A DNA stretch of 43,922 bases from Pigoraptor vietnamica (taxonomy: Eukaryota; Opisthokonta; Filasterea), in the NCBI GenBank assembly GCA_943704525.1, contig CALSCQ010002834.1, forward strand, positions 1-43,922, in the 5' to 3' direction. Made by a program: the position numbers and the translations under genes. Positions 21,854-34,092 of the stretch are shown here, one piece after another (position 1 is the stretch's first letter; each line of letters starts with the position of its first letter). The notes under the pieces are model-generated. The model worked only from the letters and a program-made list of their open reading frames with translations. It did no database searches and was not told the origin of the DNA.

Positions 21854-24800
21854 ATGTCCGCCGACGTTCCTCGCGACGCCGGCGGTGGCGCTGCGGGCCG
21901 TCCTTCGCAGTTGTCGCGCTGCTTTTTCGCGATTGACCGGACCGCGAACCCGTGCCCCGCCTTCAACGCCGAAGTGTCTGCGAGCATCGCGGCCGCCGTA
22001 GCGTCGGAGTTTGCGGGCGTGTCCGTGTCTCTCGAAGACGTGGACCGACGACTGCGCGTGGCCCTCCTAGGAAGCGAGGCAGATGTGCTCGCTGCCCGTG
22101 GGCGCATTTACGACATAGTATTGTCAAGGGTGCGTCCAAGTGGTTGCGGGCAATCTCGTGTGTGTGCGACGCCCCCATCAGCTCTATTGGTTCGTGTGCG
22201 TGGTGCTTTTGGCGTTTTTCGCTTCTGATGCGTTTGTTGTGGACATTTTTTTGCAGGTGTCGTTGACCTTCTTCTTGCCCGAGGAGTGTGCTCCTGACGA
22301 CGCCCTCAAGCGAGCAGCCGACAGCGTCCCGGGATGCTCCGTGGACGGTGTGCTTCGTGGGCCTCGGTTTCTCGGCCAGGCGTCAGTGACTGTGACTGCG
22401 CCTGTCGAAAGCATAGAGGCGCTCAAGGCGGCCTTGGTGTCGCACGGTTGCGCAGCGGTGAGTTCGTCGCGGTTTTTTTACTTTTTTCCTTTGCGTCGTA
22501 TTGCTGTTGCTGTGGTATGGGTGGGCGAACGCGCATATGCGCGTGTGATGCGTCCGCTAACCAAAACGGATCTTCCTCTCGCCACAGTCGGGATGGAGCT
22601 TTGAGCCCGTCGAAGTCCCACGCGAGCACGTGCCCTCGCTTGTCGCGGACGGCGAGTTGGTGCATGGCATTGAACAGGGCTTTCGCGTCGCCGCTCTCTG
22701 TCCGTGGCCGCCCTCCGGCCGTGGGAGTGTCATTCTGTTCGGACGACAGCGCGATGCAGTTGCAGCCGCCGCGAACGCGCTGAGGGACGGCGTTGCGGCA
22801 ATTGCGGCTGCAACGACAACGCTCTCCGTTGTCGTCCCACAGGGCCAGCTGCGTGGTCTCGTCTCGGAGCGCGAGCGCCGCGTGCACGCGATCGCGATGG
22901 CCACGTCGACGTATCTCGCGGTACCCGCCCCCTCGGCGTCCGGCGGAACCGACATTGTGGCCATCACTGGCAAGATGGATGCCTGCCTGCGCGCGACCTC
23001 CCTCCTGCTCGAGGCCGCCAAGGGCGCCAACACGCGTGCGGAAGTCCCCAGCGAGCACACGTTCCAGCCGTTTGACGCCGCGGGCGTTGCTGCGCGCACC
23101 GGCGCGTGCCTCTTGCAGCCGATTGTTGCGATCGCGAACGGAAGCGTCCACGTCAACGATCCGTCACGACCGGTAATTATCGTGGGCGACTCGGCGTGCG
23201 TCGAGCCCGCCGTAAATGCGATTGACCGCCGCATGGCCACCAGCGCATCCCCGCTGCCCGTGCCGTCTGTCCCCGTCGCGTATGCGCCCGTCCACTTCGG
23301 GCAGCCGCTCGTGTACGACGGCGCGCGAGGAGTAGCGCCTGCATATGGCGTGAGCCCACTCGCTGCAGGGCGAATGCCGTCGGACGGTGGGCGCCGGGGC
23401 CTCCGCTCCGTGTCAATGGATGCCGACGTGTCCGCGCTTCGTGCGTACGCGCGTCCGTTCCAGCCGGGCTCGCACCTCGGCCTGGCGCTCTCGGCGCCTG
23501 CAGAGGGGCTTGTGCCGTTTGGGGCGGGCGGCTCGACAGCGTACGCCCGCACGATTTCGCTTCCCCCCCAGGCGGAGTACGAGCAGGGCGAGGCCGGCGT
23601 GCCGGTGTCCCCCCGAGAGCGCAGCAATTCCGACGCATCGTACGGCCCCTCGTCTCTCAATTCGTCCACGCGGTCAGACTTGGGCGTCGATGACCCCGGC
23701 CACGTGACTGTGGAGGAGGGTCCCGACGGGCGCGTCGAGATGCACTTTAGGGTCGACCGGCACCGCCTCGAATACCTCTTGCGCGATCACCCGGACGTGC
23801 TCGCCGGGTGCGCGGCGATCTTTGGCGGCATCATGGCGGCGACTGGGACGCAGATTCGCCTGCCTCCCAAGCTGAAGGTGGGGGCGCGCAGCAAGAAGAA
23901 TCCGACGGTAATGATCGCCGGCGAGAGGGAGGCTGCGGCCGCGGCCCGTTTGGAGGTCCTACGGCTTCTCGACACGGAGGCGGCGAAGGTGACGGCCAAG
24001 GTGGAGATTGCGGCGGACAGCCACAGCGACGTGATTGGAAAGGGCGGGTGCAATGTGCGCGCCATCATGACGCAGACGCACACGCACATCCACTTCCCGG
24101 ACAGCCACCGCGCCCGCAACCCCATGCGCGGCACGCAGGTGACCATCTCGGGGCACCCGTCGCGTGTGGACGAGGCGAGGCACATGCTGCGCCAGTGCCT
24201 CCCCCTTTGTGTGAGCTACGTCGTGCCTGCGACCGCCCAGCGTGTCGACGACAGGTCGCCGGCCGTCCGCGCGATTGCGGCGACCTTCTGTGTGTCGATT
24301 GCTGTGAAGCGATGGATGGGCCCGCCGCCGACGGCGCAGCAGGTGGGAACTGCTTTTGTGTTGGCGCACGCACCTTTAGCATGTCTTGTACGGTTTCCCT
24401 TTGGTGCCGCAGTTGTGCAGCGTTTACCCCTATAAGCCCACCGCCGCGTATCTCACGCGTGCGATGCTTTGTGCTCACGTGGGCGTTGTGCGGTTGCAGG
24501 TGTTTGTCCGCGGCATGGAGGGCCGGTCCGAGGCGATCCGGGATGCGTGCACGCGCCTCATGGAACTGTTCGGGACGTCCATCGGCCTCGTCGCGGTGTC
24601 CGTGTCCATTCCGCCCGACCAGCAGCTGTACGTGCGCGGGGAGGGCGACGGCGGCGTCAAGATGATTGCGCGGCGGACGATAACGAGCATCCACTTCCCC
24701 TCGAACGCCGCGGCCCTCCCCGTGCCCATGCACGCTGGACCGCACGCGCCGCCCATCGAGGCCGTCGTTATTGGGCCTCCTGCGGACAGCGCGCAGATGG

Positions 24801-27800
24801 CGGCCGTGGTCTCGACGCAGCAGCAGCTTCTCTACCACCTGTCTCAACAGCAGCAGTATCGCCCGTCGAGCGAGGTGACGATCGTCGGGACGTTCCATGG
24901 CGCCATGGCCGCGCGGCGGGAGCTCCTCGACGCGTTGCCGTTCGTGTTGATGTTCGAAGTGGCGGAGGACGTCGTGGTGGATCAGGGGTTCGTGAGGTCG
25001 GTCATCGCCGAGTGCGGCGTGCACGTGGTCGTCAAGCTGTCTCGACAGCATACGCAGACGATTACGGTGCGGTGCCCGGAGAGACACGCCGCCGCGGCGT
25101 TTGCGGCCCGTGAGCAGCTCGTCGCACACATCGAGGCGCAGTCAACGCCGGCGACGCCGCGCGTGTCGGCAGGCGAGATTGAGAGGCCTCCTTCGTCGTC
25201 CGAACGGCGCGGTCCTCATCGCCAGCTGTCCATGTCTGAGGACGCCCATCCGACGTACCCGCACTCGCACGCGCACTCGCACGCGCCCCACACGCCATCG
25301 ATGGTGCAAGCGCCAGCACTCCCCCTGCAGCCGCAGACGCCACAGCGCGACCGCGGGGTGCACGGGGATTCGGACGACGACCCGCTCACGCGCACTTTCG
25401 GTCGCGGGTCGGCATCGCTGAAGAGCGACGAGCTGTCGTCGCCTATTTCCAAAACGCCGTCGCGCACAAGCATTCCCCCGGCGGAGGGAGAATCTGGCAG
25501 CGAGCCCTTTTCCATGTTTTCGCGCGCCAACTCGGTCGCCGATACGCTCGGCCACTCTCTTGGCCACATTCCGTCGCGGGAACTGTCCCTGGAGCGCACG
25601 CCGCAGCAGGCGCCGACCGTGGCACAGCTCACGGCGCCGCAACAGCGCAGCGGAAAGAGCCCGACGGGTTCGTCGGAGAGCGTCGCGGGGTCCACGGGCT
25701 CGGGATCTGGCGGGAAGCAGGGTGCGCATTCGCGTGCGCTTTGATATTGATAAGGCCACGTGTGCCTGCATTCTCTTCTATCAACTCTTTCAGTGCATTT
25801 TACCAATCCTATTCTCTGATGCGCGCTACACTTTGCCTGTGTCGCACATGTCCCTGTGGTTGATGTTGTCTGACTTTGGCCCCGCTTCTCACCCGCAGGC
25901 GAGTACTCGCTGTGGCGTTCGGACGACGTCGCCGGCGACATGTTCTCGCAGTCGTGGCCACTCGCGCGCCACGCGGCCGCGGCGGAAAAGGCCCCACCAC
26001 CGCCGGCGTCCGGCCGCTCGAGTGGTCTTGGGTCGCGACCCTCGTCCCGTGCGTCGCACACGGACGCGCTGAAAGAGGGACAGCGATCGCTCAACTCGAG
26101 CTCCAACGGCGCGGGCGTGCGCATGTCTTCGCTCGACAGTGGCATGGACGTCGGCGACCCGCCGTCGCTGCATGTGGACCCCGTACCTGCGGCGGTGCCG
26201 GAGGCGCGCGAGGAGCGGCGGGTGGTTGTGACGGAGGCCGTCGTTGGCGAGGAGGCGCTTGAGCTCGAGTATCTCAACGAGATGGCGGACGCCATTGCGG
26301 CGGGCGAAGCGTCGGATGCGAACTCGAAGCAGGGCGCCGTGTCGCTGACGTCGAGCGCGCTCGTTGCCCAGGACTCTGGGACCGTGGAGGACGACGAGGG
26401 ATATGGGCAGCGGCAGCGGATTGCCGAGATGGGTGGGTGTGTGCGTGCGGTTGGGCGTGCCGTCTGCTGTCGTTTCGGCGCCCGGGATTGGCACTCATCG
26501 CGCATTTTCTCCCTTACGTAGTGATGCGCAAGTCTGTGAATTTCGACAAGGTGCACGAGCCCACAGGCACATGGAGCGGTCTTGGCTTCTCCAAGTCTAC
26601 GCCCGAGGGCACCCTGCGCGACCTGGTGAGTGGGCGGCATACTTTTTGTGGTGGAGTGGGACATGCCGCGAGTGTGTGCGTGCGCGTGCATGTGTTGACA
26701 CATGTTCACGATTGTGCTCTTCAGCTACGCGAGCACTCGGCGGCGCAGTCGTCGCCCTCCATCAGCGACACGTCCCTCAGTCGTCGCGACTCGATCCAGT
26801 CGCATGCGGACAGCGTTTGTCCTGACTCCACCGACGACGACACTCCCCGCACGTCCTGCTGCGACGCCGTGAGAGAGGCTGAAGAGGACAAGGACGCGCA
26901 CGCAGACAAGGGACGGCGAGACTCGCCTGTTACGACGACCCCGTGCACGCCTGCGTCCGCGCAACAGGCGCAAGCGACGGCTCCTTCAAAGTCTCCGTCG
27001 ATGGTGCCGTCGCAGCAGCCACAGCAACACACCGCACAGCCCCAGACGCCGCAGAGTGCCCAGTCGCCGTTGGCGCAGCAGAGTCAGGGGACTGCGTCGC
27101 ACGCTCCGCAGCAGCACACACAACCTGCCCAGCACGCCGACGCGTCGTCCGCATCGTCGACGACGGCCTCGCGCCTTCCCTCGCTGGACCCGTCCCCTCG
27201 CCACGCGCCTCCGCAGCCCCCGTTTGCGCACCACCCCGCCGATTACGGCGCGTACGTTGCATCCGGAGCGCCGGCCATGCGCTCGCCCAAGATGTCCCCT
27301 GCGATGGCAGTGCACGGGCCGATGCCCCCGCAGCACGTGCCTCTCTATCCGTCCATGTACCCCGTTCCCATGCAGCAGCCGTACGTGGGGACGCCGCCAT
27401 CGCCCCACCTGCTCGTAAACCCCTACGCGATGCCGCAGCATATGGCCCCGCGTACGTCCGGGTCGCCGGTTGGGTCCGCCCCGGCGCCGTTTGCGTTTCA
27501 CACGCCGCAGTCGTCGCCGGCCAAGGCAATTCCCGGCGCGCTCTTCTCGTCGCCAGCCGTGCAAGGTCTGTTTTCGTTGCGGGCTGTGTGTTGTTCGGGA
27601 CGGCGTCTGGTGCTGTCGGCATGTGGCGATCTGTAGTGTGTGTGTGCGGCGTGCCTGCATTTTGTTTGCGTGATATCGCCGGCTGATATCTCTACGTTGG
27701 CGCAGGCCGTGTTTCCGTTAGTCCCAGCGCGTCGTCGCCCACTGCCATTGGCGCCGGTTCGCACTGCAAAGGTACTTGGGCGGTCGTTGCTCATTTGTGA

Positions 27801-28418
27801 AGTGTTCGTGTTGTGATGTTCCGTCCGTTCACACCGCCATTGACGCCTGTTGTTGCCTTGCCCCCGTCGCAGACCTCGACACGCTCCTTGCGTCGGCTGG
27901 TCTTTCGCAGTACGCGGAAATGTTCGCAACGCAAGAGGTCGACCTCGCGACTTTCCTCGCGCTCAGCGAAGACGACCTCAAGTGAGTTTCAGTGTTGCGC
28001 TGCGTGCACACGCGTAGTCTTCGGTTTTTGTGTATGTGTGCGTGCGTGTCTCTGACTGTCGGACAAGTGTACTGTGTACGCGGAGATCTAACGCCAGCCT
28101 CGACCAGGGACCTCGGTGTGGCTGCCCTCGGCGCACGCCGTCGCATGCTCGCCGCCGCAAACAAGATCTCCCGCGAGGCAGGCGGAGGTCTGTGTCTACG
28201 CTGGGAATGCCTCGTCACGGCCCTTTCCTTGGTCACGCGCATCCGTATTGCTTTTGAGATGCAGTTATAATGCATGCACGCACGCGCAACGCACTAATCG
28301 ATGATATTTGGGTCGCTGCGCAGAGCACCAGGGCGCCGTTCATTCCCCGGCGACTTCGCCCGTCCCGCCCGCCACGCAGCAACACGCGCCCGCGCCCGCG
28401 CCCCACCAGAAGCACTGA
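21854..28418 (+). CDS. BICC1: Bicaudal-C-like RNA-binding protein (KH repeats plus SAM)
   Basis: Eleven exons (21854-22129, 22257-22457, 22588-24342, 24500-25721, 25899-26432, 26522-26625, 26725-27565, 27706-27771, 27873-27981, 28108-28187, 28324-28418) join in phase to 1760 residues. KH-type modules occupy about residues 590-930. One has an intact GXXG loop (SDVIGKGGCNVRAIM, near 640) followed by HIHFPDSHR, and the array ends with LPFVLMFEV, both typical of Bicaudal-C. A later module has a degenerate loop (RGEGDGG). Long Ser, Pro and Gln-rich disordered segments follow. A C-terminal SAM domain (about 1667-1725) reads LLASAGLSQYAEMFATQEVD, FLALSEDDLK, DLGVAALGARRRML, the Bicaudal-C SAM wording. 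In animals Bicc1 binds mRNAs and silences them through SAM polymers. It is about twice the usual length, and the N-terminal 580 residues are not matched to a family. Confidence 0.88.
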
Positions 28419-28827
28419 TCACCCACGTTATATGGCCCCACGTGCACACGACACCCGCACCCGTTCACTGCACGCCACGCAGCGCACATGCACATAGTCA
28501 CTGCATTGTCCACACGCGCACACGCAGCGGATGTACAGCACGGCCCTTTCAACAGTTTGTCTTTTTTGCGAGCACGCACATTGCCACCAAAATGCCCCAC
28601 ACGAACACATATCGGCACTCGCGCGTCCACTCTGCATCAAGTCGCTTCTGCGCAGCGTTTCGCACGTTTTTTCCCACGCGTATTTTTCCTATCGCATCTC
28701 TCGCTCGCACCTTCACCCGCACGTAATACATGGAGAGATGATGCACTCGCGATGTTGGCGTTGGTGTTCCGCTCCTCTCGCCCGGAGTTTCGTAACAGGG
28801 AGGTCAGCCGGCTGTCGATCGCACCAC
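28419..28827. other. Convergent 3' spacer
   Basis: This lies between the Bicaudal-C-like stop and the stop of the OB-fold gene. It is CAC-rich and shows no supported exon. Confidence 0.5.
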
Positions 28828-30032
28828 TCACACGGCGTAGAAGCGGCCCTCGCATTCGTACGCAAGCCCGCTGGCGAGCAGCTGCATTTAAGTAGTGAGA
28901 CGTCAATTACACGTCACGCACAATGTAGCTGCAACAGCGCCGTGGACGCTTGTGGTGTTCACAAGCCACCTGAAGCACCCACCTGTCTCAACGCGTCGTG
29001 TATCGCGGTTGCGCCCATGTCCGGGAATTCGCGCGCGGCGTCCTCACGCCCCATCCCGTCGACACCGGAGGCGCGCACCGCCTCTCCCACGCTCACGGCC
29101 GCGGCATCGAGTCGCACAATCTCCTGCGATATCTGCGACAGCTGGGACAGCAGGCACTCCCGACGCGGCGGCGCATCCGCGGGCACGGCGGCAGACGTTG
29201 CGGGAGCAGTGGCGGGCACGTGCGTTCCACCAAAACGCGTCCCCAATTGCTCCACGCGCGGAGGCACTGTATCGGGCTTCAACGGCGGGATCCTTTTCGT
29301 CACGCTTGGCGTCTCGTAACGCGCACGCTTTGAGGGTGGTCCCGTCGCTCCTTCTCTTTCCTGCAACTCCCGCGCGGTGCGGCGGCTGTTCGGGAGCGGC
29401 GCGTGTGCGAGGGCGGCGTACGCATTCCAAGCCAGTGCCGACTTGCGGCGCGTGGCCTCGTGCGCGATAGAGTCACGTGCCTCCGCAGACGCGTCACTCA
29501 CGCACAGCCCGTGCGCGAGCACGTGTCTCGCCCCATCCGCGACTCCTGCAGACCCAACGACCGTCACAAAGTCGCCGACGGAGATGCGCGCGGGTGGCAG
29601 CGCAAAGCGATCGCGGTCGAAGCGCGCGGAAACTGACACGTCGCCATCGGTGAGCCACACCGTTGCACCGGCAATCGAAGAGCCATCCACTCCCTCGGGC
29701 ACGTCGACGCGCTCGACGATGCCGGAAATCCTGCGTCGTGGATGCGCAAAGAGTGAGCCGACGACGAGAGGGCAAAAAACGAACCTCACGTTGTTGCTAG
29801 TTAACGCAAGGCGTCCTTCGTCTGTCGACCTCCCCCATTTGCCGCCATTCACCCACCGCACTTGTCTTGCACTCGCAACAGCGGCCGTCGAACGCAACGG
29901 CGTGCGCGCATTCGCCTGTGCGCCCGGTGGCTGTTCGGAGGTGAAGTCGGCGAGGGAGAGCGAGACGTAGACGTCCTCGCTGCGCGCATCGAGAAGACGA
30001 CGCAGTGCCTCAGCAAGCGCACTTGGGGGCAT
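28828..30032 (-). CDS. OB-fold plus winged-helix protein, RPA2/STN1-like
   Basis: The main minus-strand exon 28983-30032 joins a last exon 28828-28881 (donor GTGGGT, acceptor TGCAG), giving 367 residues. An OB-fold-like region spans about residues 95-180: RISGIVERVD, then VWLTDGDVSVSARFD and ISVGDFVTVVG. A charged linker leads to a C-terminal winged-helix-like block (VSVGEAVRASGVDGM through IHDALRQ|LLASGLAYECEGRFYAV). An OB fold followed by a winged helix is the layout of RPA2 and STN1, which bind single-stranded DNA at forks or telomeres. A 96-bp, T-rich, in-frame segment (residues about 67-98) may be an unrecognised intron, which would place WGR next to ISGIVERVD and give 335 residues. The similarity is structural in feel, not strong in sequence. 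Confidence 0.6.
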
Positions 30033-30699
30033 CGTGGGTCACTCTCTCAAAGACTTTGAAGGGCGTTTGTGAATGGAGACGTGTCGCTTTCGCCAGAGAT
30101 TGTCCCAAGTGCAAGCGCGGGAATTCAAAATGCGTTCGTCTCTTCCCGCCAATTCCGATTTATTTTGGACGCCCATCACGTGCGCGCCGGCCTCACGTGT
30201 CCCACCGTCTGAATGACTCACTTCTCGAACTTCACTTTAAATAGCCAATGCTTCGTGCGCGGACGAGCGAAGCAGCGAGGAGGGACCGCCACTGTGGTTA
30301 GTAGGGACGCCCATGTGCTCCGCTGTGCGTGATTGCGAACAACGTCTGTGAGTGCGGGCGCCGTGCGTGCACTCTGCGGCCGACGGGTCTCGACTTGGTC
30401 GTCTTCCGGGAACACTTCTTTGGCGTCAGCGTGGAAGAGTGCGTGGAGTGACAGGGAGAGGCGTGCCGACACCGTCTCGTCTGACGGCCGCAAGCGCAGA
30501 TGGCCTCTGCCGTCGGAAGGGCCGGTGAGTGAAGTCATCGACTGCCGATCACGAGCACATGGTTCATGCTTCAGGGCACCGGTTGTCTGACGGTTTGCCG
30601 CATCCCATTCTTAAGTTGCCCTCGGTGCGCGGTCGCGGTGTCTGCCGGCGTGCGCGTTGAGATCCTATCGGTTCGTCGCTGCGTTACGAACACGGCATT
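30033..30699. other. Divergent promoter region with unresolved first exon
   Basis: This lies between the OB-fold gene and the polyprenyl synthase. An ATG at 30500 followed by a GTGAGT donor at 30525 looks like a first exon but is out of phase with the next acceptor. The frame that is in phase lacks an ATG. Confidence 0.4.
30143..30150. promoter_or_regulatory. E2F-type motif TTCCCGCC
   Basis: This matches the TTSSCGS core and lies about 110 bp upstream of the OB-fold/winged-helix gene start codon. Inferred only. Confidence 0.35.
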
Positions 30700-32523
30700 A
30701 TGGGACGGTTGCAGCGCCAAGGTGCTTGGCCTGTTGCTTTGTCGTCGTGTGTGCGACGTTCTCAAACCATTCTCGCTGTTCATATTCTACACCACTCACA
30801 TGTGTACACACAAACACATGCACACATACATACTACATATACACACATGTACGTACGCACGCCGACTCACCCAATGGGCATTTGCGCACAAATGCTCCCG
30901 CGCGCTTGCCCCCACAGGCAAGCCGAGCGCGTCGACTACCGCGCACTCGTCGCAGGCGACATGGCGCACATGGCCGACGATATGCGCGCGGCACTTGCGA
31001 CGGATAACGAGAGCCTCGGGTCCGCAGCACGGTACTACTTTGAACAGCAGGGCAAGAACTTCCGACCTCTCACGATCCTCCTTGTCGCCGGCGCATGCAA
31101 CGCCTCGCAAGGGCCCGCGCCAACGCAGCGACAGCCAGCGGACGCGGCATGCGACCCCAGTGGTGTTACAAGTGTGGCTTGCGAGAAGTCTGCGGAGGTC
31201 GCTCCAGGTCCGCTCTATGTGACTCCCGCACAGCGCAAGATTGCAATGATCGCCGAGATGATCCACACGGCGTCGCTCGTGCACGACGACGTTCTCGACG
31301 ACGCTGCCACGCGAAGGGGGCGGCCGTCCGTCAACGCGCGGTTCGGGGACAGGGCGAGCGTGTTTGCGGGCGACTTTATACTGTCGCGCGCGTCTGTGCA
31401 GCTGGCACGAATAGGGAACGTCGACGTCATCCAGCTGCTGTCGCGCGTCATCAGCGATCTGGTCGGCGGCGAATTGTTGCAGTTGGGGACGGAAGGGACG
31501 CCCGCGGAGAGGTGGGGAGCGTGTAATGTATTGGTCGAGAAGAGAGGGGCGCTCTGCATGTATGGCACACCAAGGCACAATCACACTCTCCCCTTCCATA
31601 GAGTCAGTGGGTATTCAACTCCTACGATTGCCTATTGAAAAATGAGGTTCTTACGCTCATTCCGCATCGCAGGTTTGCGACGTACATCGAGAAGACGTTC
31701 ATGAAGACGGCGAGTTTGCTGGCGTACAGCTGCCAGGCGGTCGCCGTGCTGGGGTCCCACGGGCAGGAGGTCGCGGACGCTGCTTTTGGCTTTGGGCGAA
31801 ATCTCGGCATTGCATTCCAGGTGCGCCGGCTTGTGTTTGTGCTGTGGCGCAAAATATCCCTGTGTGCGTGTACCTCCGTGTGGATGGATCTGATGATGCT
31901 GTCAGTGGCAAGGTTAATGTGCCGGCCCTCGGCTCTCCAAGGAAACAGAAAAAAAAAATCATCCGCACTCGCATCTAATTATAATCTGGTAATTGCTGCA
32001 CGCAACGACTCGCAGCTTGTGGACGACCTGCTTGACTTTGTGTCGACGAGCGAGGCGATGGGCAAGCCGACCGCCGCTGACCTTCAGCTGGGACTCGCGA
32101 CTGCGCCGGTGCTCTTTGCGAGCGAGGAGTACCCGGAACTCAACCCGCTCATTGCGCGGAAATTCAAGGGGAGCGGCGACGTGCAAATGGTACGAACGAA
32201 TTGTTGCCCTTTCGATTCTTGTGGCTTTGTAATTATTGTGCGGTGCTCGTATGTCGCGTGTGGCGCGCGCGTAGTTGCGAATGGCTTGCCGAGATTATCT
32301 GCAGATTTTCCCTGCTTCTGTCTAATTGTCATGCATTTCGCGTGCACTCGTGCATGGGCAGGCGCGCACGCTCGTGGAGCGAAGTAACGGCCTGTGGAAG
32401 ACGCGTGAGTTGGCCGAGGAGTACTGCGGGCGCGCCACGCAGCATCTACTCGCCCTCGCACCGTCGCAAGCGCGAACGGCGCTGGCACAGATTGCCGAGA
32501 TGGTGCTCAATAGGAAAACATGA
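30700..32523 (+). CDS. COQ1: Decaprenyl/polyprenyl diphosphate synthase (ubiquinone side chain)
   Basis: Four exons (30700-31511, 31673-31820, 32016-32189, 32362-32523) give up to 431 residues. Conserved regions include YYFEQQGKNFRPLTILLVA and IAEMIHTASLVHDDVLDDA (first Asp-rich motif, DDxxD). GDFILSRASVQLARIGN, YIEKTFMKTASL, and LVDDLLDF with GKP (second Asp-rich motif) follow, then LQLGLATAPVLFA. These bind the diphosphates of allylic substrate and isopentenyl diphosphate through Mg2+. The match is to human PDSS1. A roughly 40-residue polar insertion follows GACN. The start is uncertain: the frame is open from the ATG at 30700, giving an Arg-rich leader suitable for mitochondrial import, but it then runs through a CA-rich tract (30795-30850). 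An intron ending at the good acceptor CCCCCACAG (30917) may remove that part. Confidence 0.9.
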
Positions 32524-32991
32524 GCATTTTCAACGTATTCGCACTCTTTTAATTGCGACTGTTTGTGTTGCATGGCATTGCGTCAGCAGAATATCGTGTT
32601 CCGTATCAGTCGGTTGGTTTTCCTTAGGCTGCAAAGCCCAGCCTCGTGTTTGTTCGTGGATGGTTGCAAGGCTTCAAGTCACGTCAGACCCATATTAATT
32701 AACACAAGGGGGGAAAACAACCCATTTTGTTATATTTTGCTAAAGAAACAAATTCAATTATTTTCAAGAATCCAATCTTTGGCCGCGAATTTAGACGACG
32801 CAGCCGCACGCAAAAGGGCAACGACAAGGAAACGCAGAAGTGAGTGTACGATGGGCGTCGTCGGCAGCCACAATGGGAACGCTCGCAGACGTACCGACGA
32901 GAAAACGGAGAACACGAAAGCGCGACGCACGGACGCAAACGCCCGCGCTCCGGCGAAGGAAGTCGACGAGTGCCCCAAGCAACTGTCGCCC
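32524..32991. other. Convergent 3' spacer
   Basis: This lies between the polyprenyl synthase stop and the stop of the coiled-coil gene. It contains an AT-rich stretch at 32695-32770 and no supported exon. Confidence 0.5.
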
Positions 32992-34092
32992 CTAGATGCG
33001 CGCATTCTTCCGCATGTCCGCCTCAACCGCCGCGCTCACGTGATCCCGCACGTCCTTCACGGCCACGAGCAGCTGGTACGCCGCAGCGGCCGCGCGCTGC
33101 CGTGTCGCCGCAACATCGCTTGCCGTGACCTCCTTTGCGACCGCAACGAGCGTCCGCAGCCTCTCCAGCACGAGGTCGACCGACAGCTGCATGGGCAAAT
33201 GCGGGTCCGTCGCCACCGCCGGATAGAAAATGTCCTCCTGAAGACTGGACCGCTTGCGTTGGGACACGGGTATGCTCATGCGCCGCGTGCCTGTCTCAAG
33301 GGGGTCGGCTTCGGGGGCGCCGCTCGGTGCCGCCGCACCCGCGCGAAAGGCCTCCTCGAGCTGCGCGCGCTTCATGTCCTCGATCATGTCGGTCGCGACC
33401 GAGACAATGGGGCTCGCCTGCGCCACCGTGTCGCGCGCGAGGCCAATGAAATCGGGGCGTTCGTCCTCGTCGTCGAAAATCACCGGCCCACGCAGCGCAC
33501 CGATCAGCTCTGCCACCGCGCTCGCCACCCCCGCCGTCGCCTCGTCAATCTTGCCCTTCGCGGCCTCGATTTTCTTGTGCAGCGCCGCACGCTTCGCCTC
33601 CACTTCCTCCTCCAACCTGCGCTGGATCTCTTGGGCGCGCTGCAACCGCGCGTTCTCTTCACGCTCGCGCCGGGCCTGCTCGTCGAGCTCCTTCTGGCGG
33701 CGCTCCTGACCCGCCTTCTCTGCCGCGGCCATGATGCTGTCGAGCGTGTCCACGAGTGAGCGTGGGCGACTCCCGCCGCGACTTGCGACCGTCGACGTCC
33801 CCTCTACGCGCGTGTTTCGTCATTAGCACGTCGAGAGTGGCAAAACAGAGGGGGTGTAATGCCGACAAAGAGAAGAAAAAACTCCATCCACGCAAAGGGC
33901 ACACTCGGTCGCACAACAACAAAGCACGCAGAGGTACAGAGGCGATGCGCTATGAGCATCGAGTCACCGAGTCAATAGCACCAAGAAATGCGTGCAGTGG
34001 TGCATCTCATAGCACTCATGGCACCCACTGATGTCGCCCATCTCGGCCATGATGGAGTCGAGGTCTTTGAACATGTCGTCGATGTCCGACAT
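32992..34092 (-). CDS. Coiled-coil protein with two LD/talin-binding-like motifs
   Basis: Two minus-strand exons (34029-34092, 32992-33803) join with matching phase to 291 residues. The first 21 residues read MSDIDDMFKDLDSIMAEMGD. This resembles the talin-binding N-terminus of RIAM/lamellipodin proteins and the LDxLLxxL motif of paxillin. A second similar motif, LVDTLDSIMAAAEK, opens the second exon. A strongly charged coiled coil follows (about residues 50-110). After it come a segment DEDERPDFIGLARD and predicted helices, ending in a helical bundle-like stretch (VLERLRTLVAVAKEV to AVKDVRDH). RRMS and RKRSS are candidate kinase sites. No catalytic domain is seen. I infer, with low certainty, an adhesion or cytoskeletal adaptor. 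Confidence 0.75.

Noticed and set aside
22557-23669. 370-codon minus-strand frame
   Set aside because: Mirror frame of Bicaudal-C exon 3; the plus strand carries the conserved KH wording.
25216-26709. 497-codon open frame on the minus strand
   Set aside because: It is antisense to exons 4-6 of the Bicaudal-C-like gene and crosses two of its introns, with no domain of its own.
30500-30524. Short first exon (ATG at 30500, donor GTGAGT at 30525) for the polyprenyl synthase
   Set aside because: The phase does not match the acceptor at 30917, so it would shift the frame of the enzyme. It may be a leader exon or chance.
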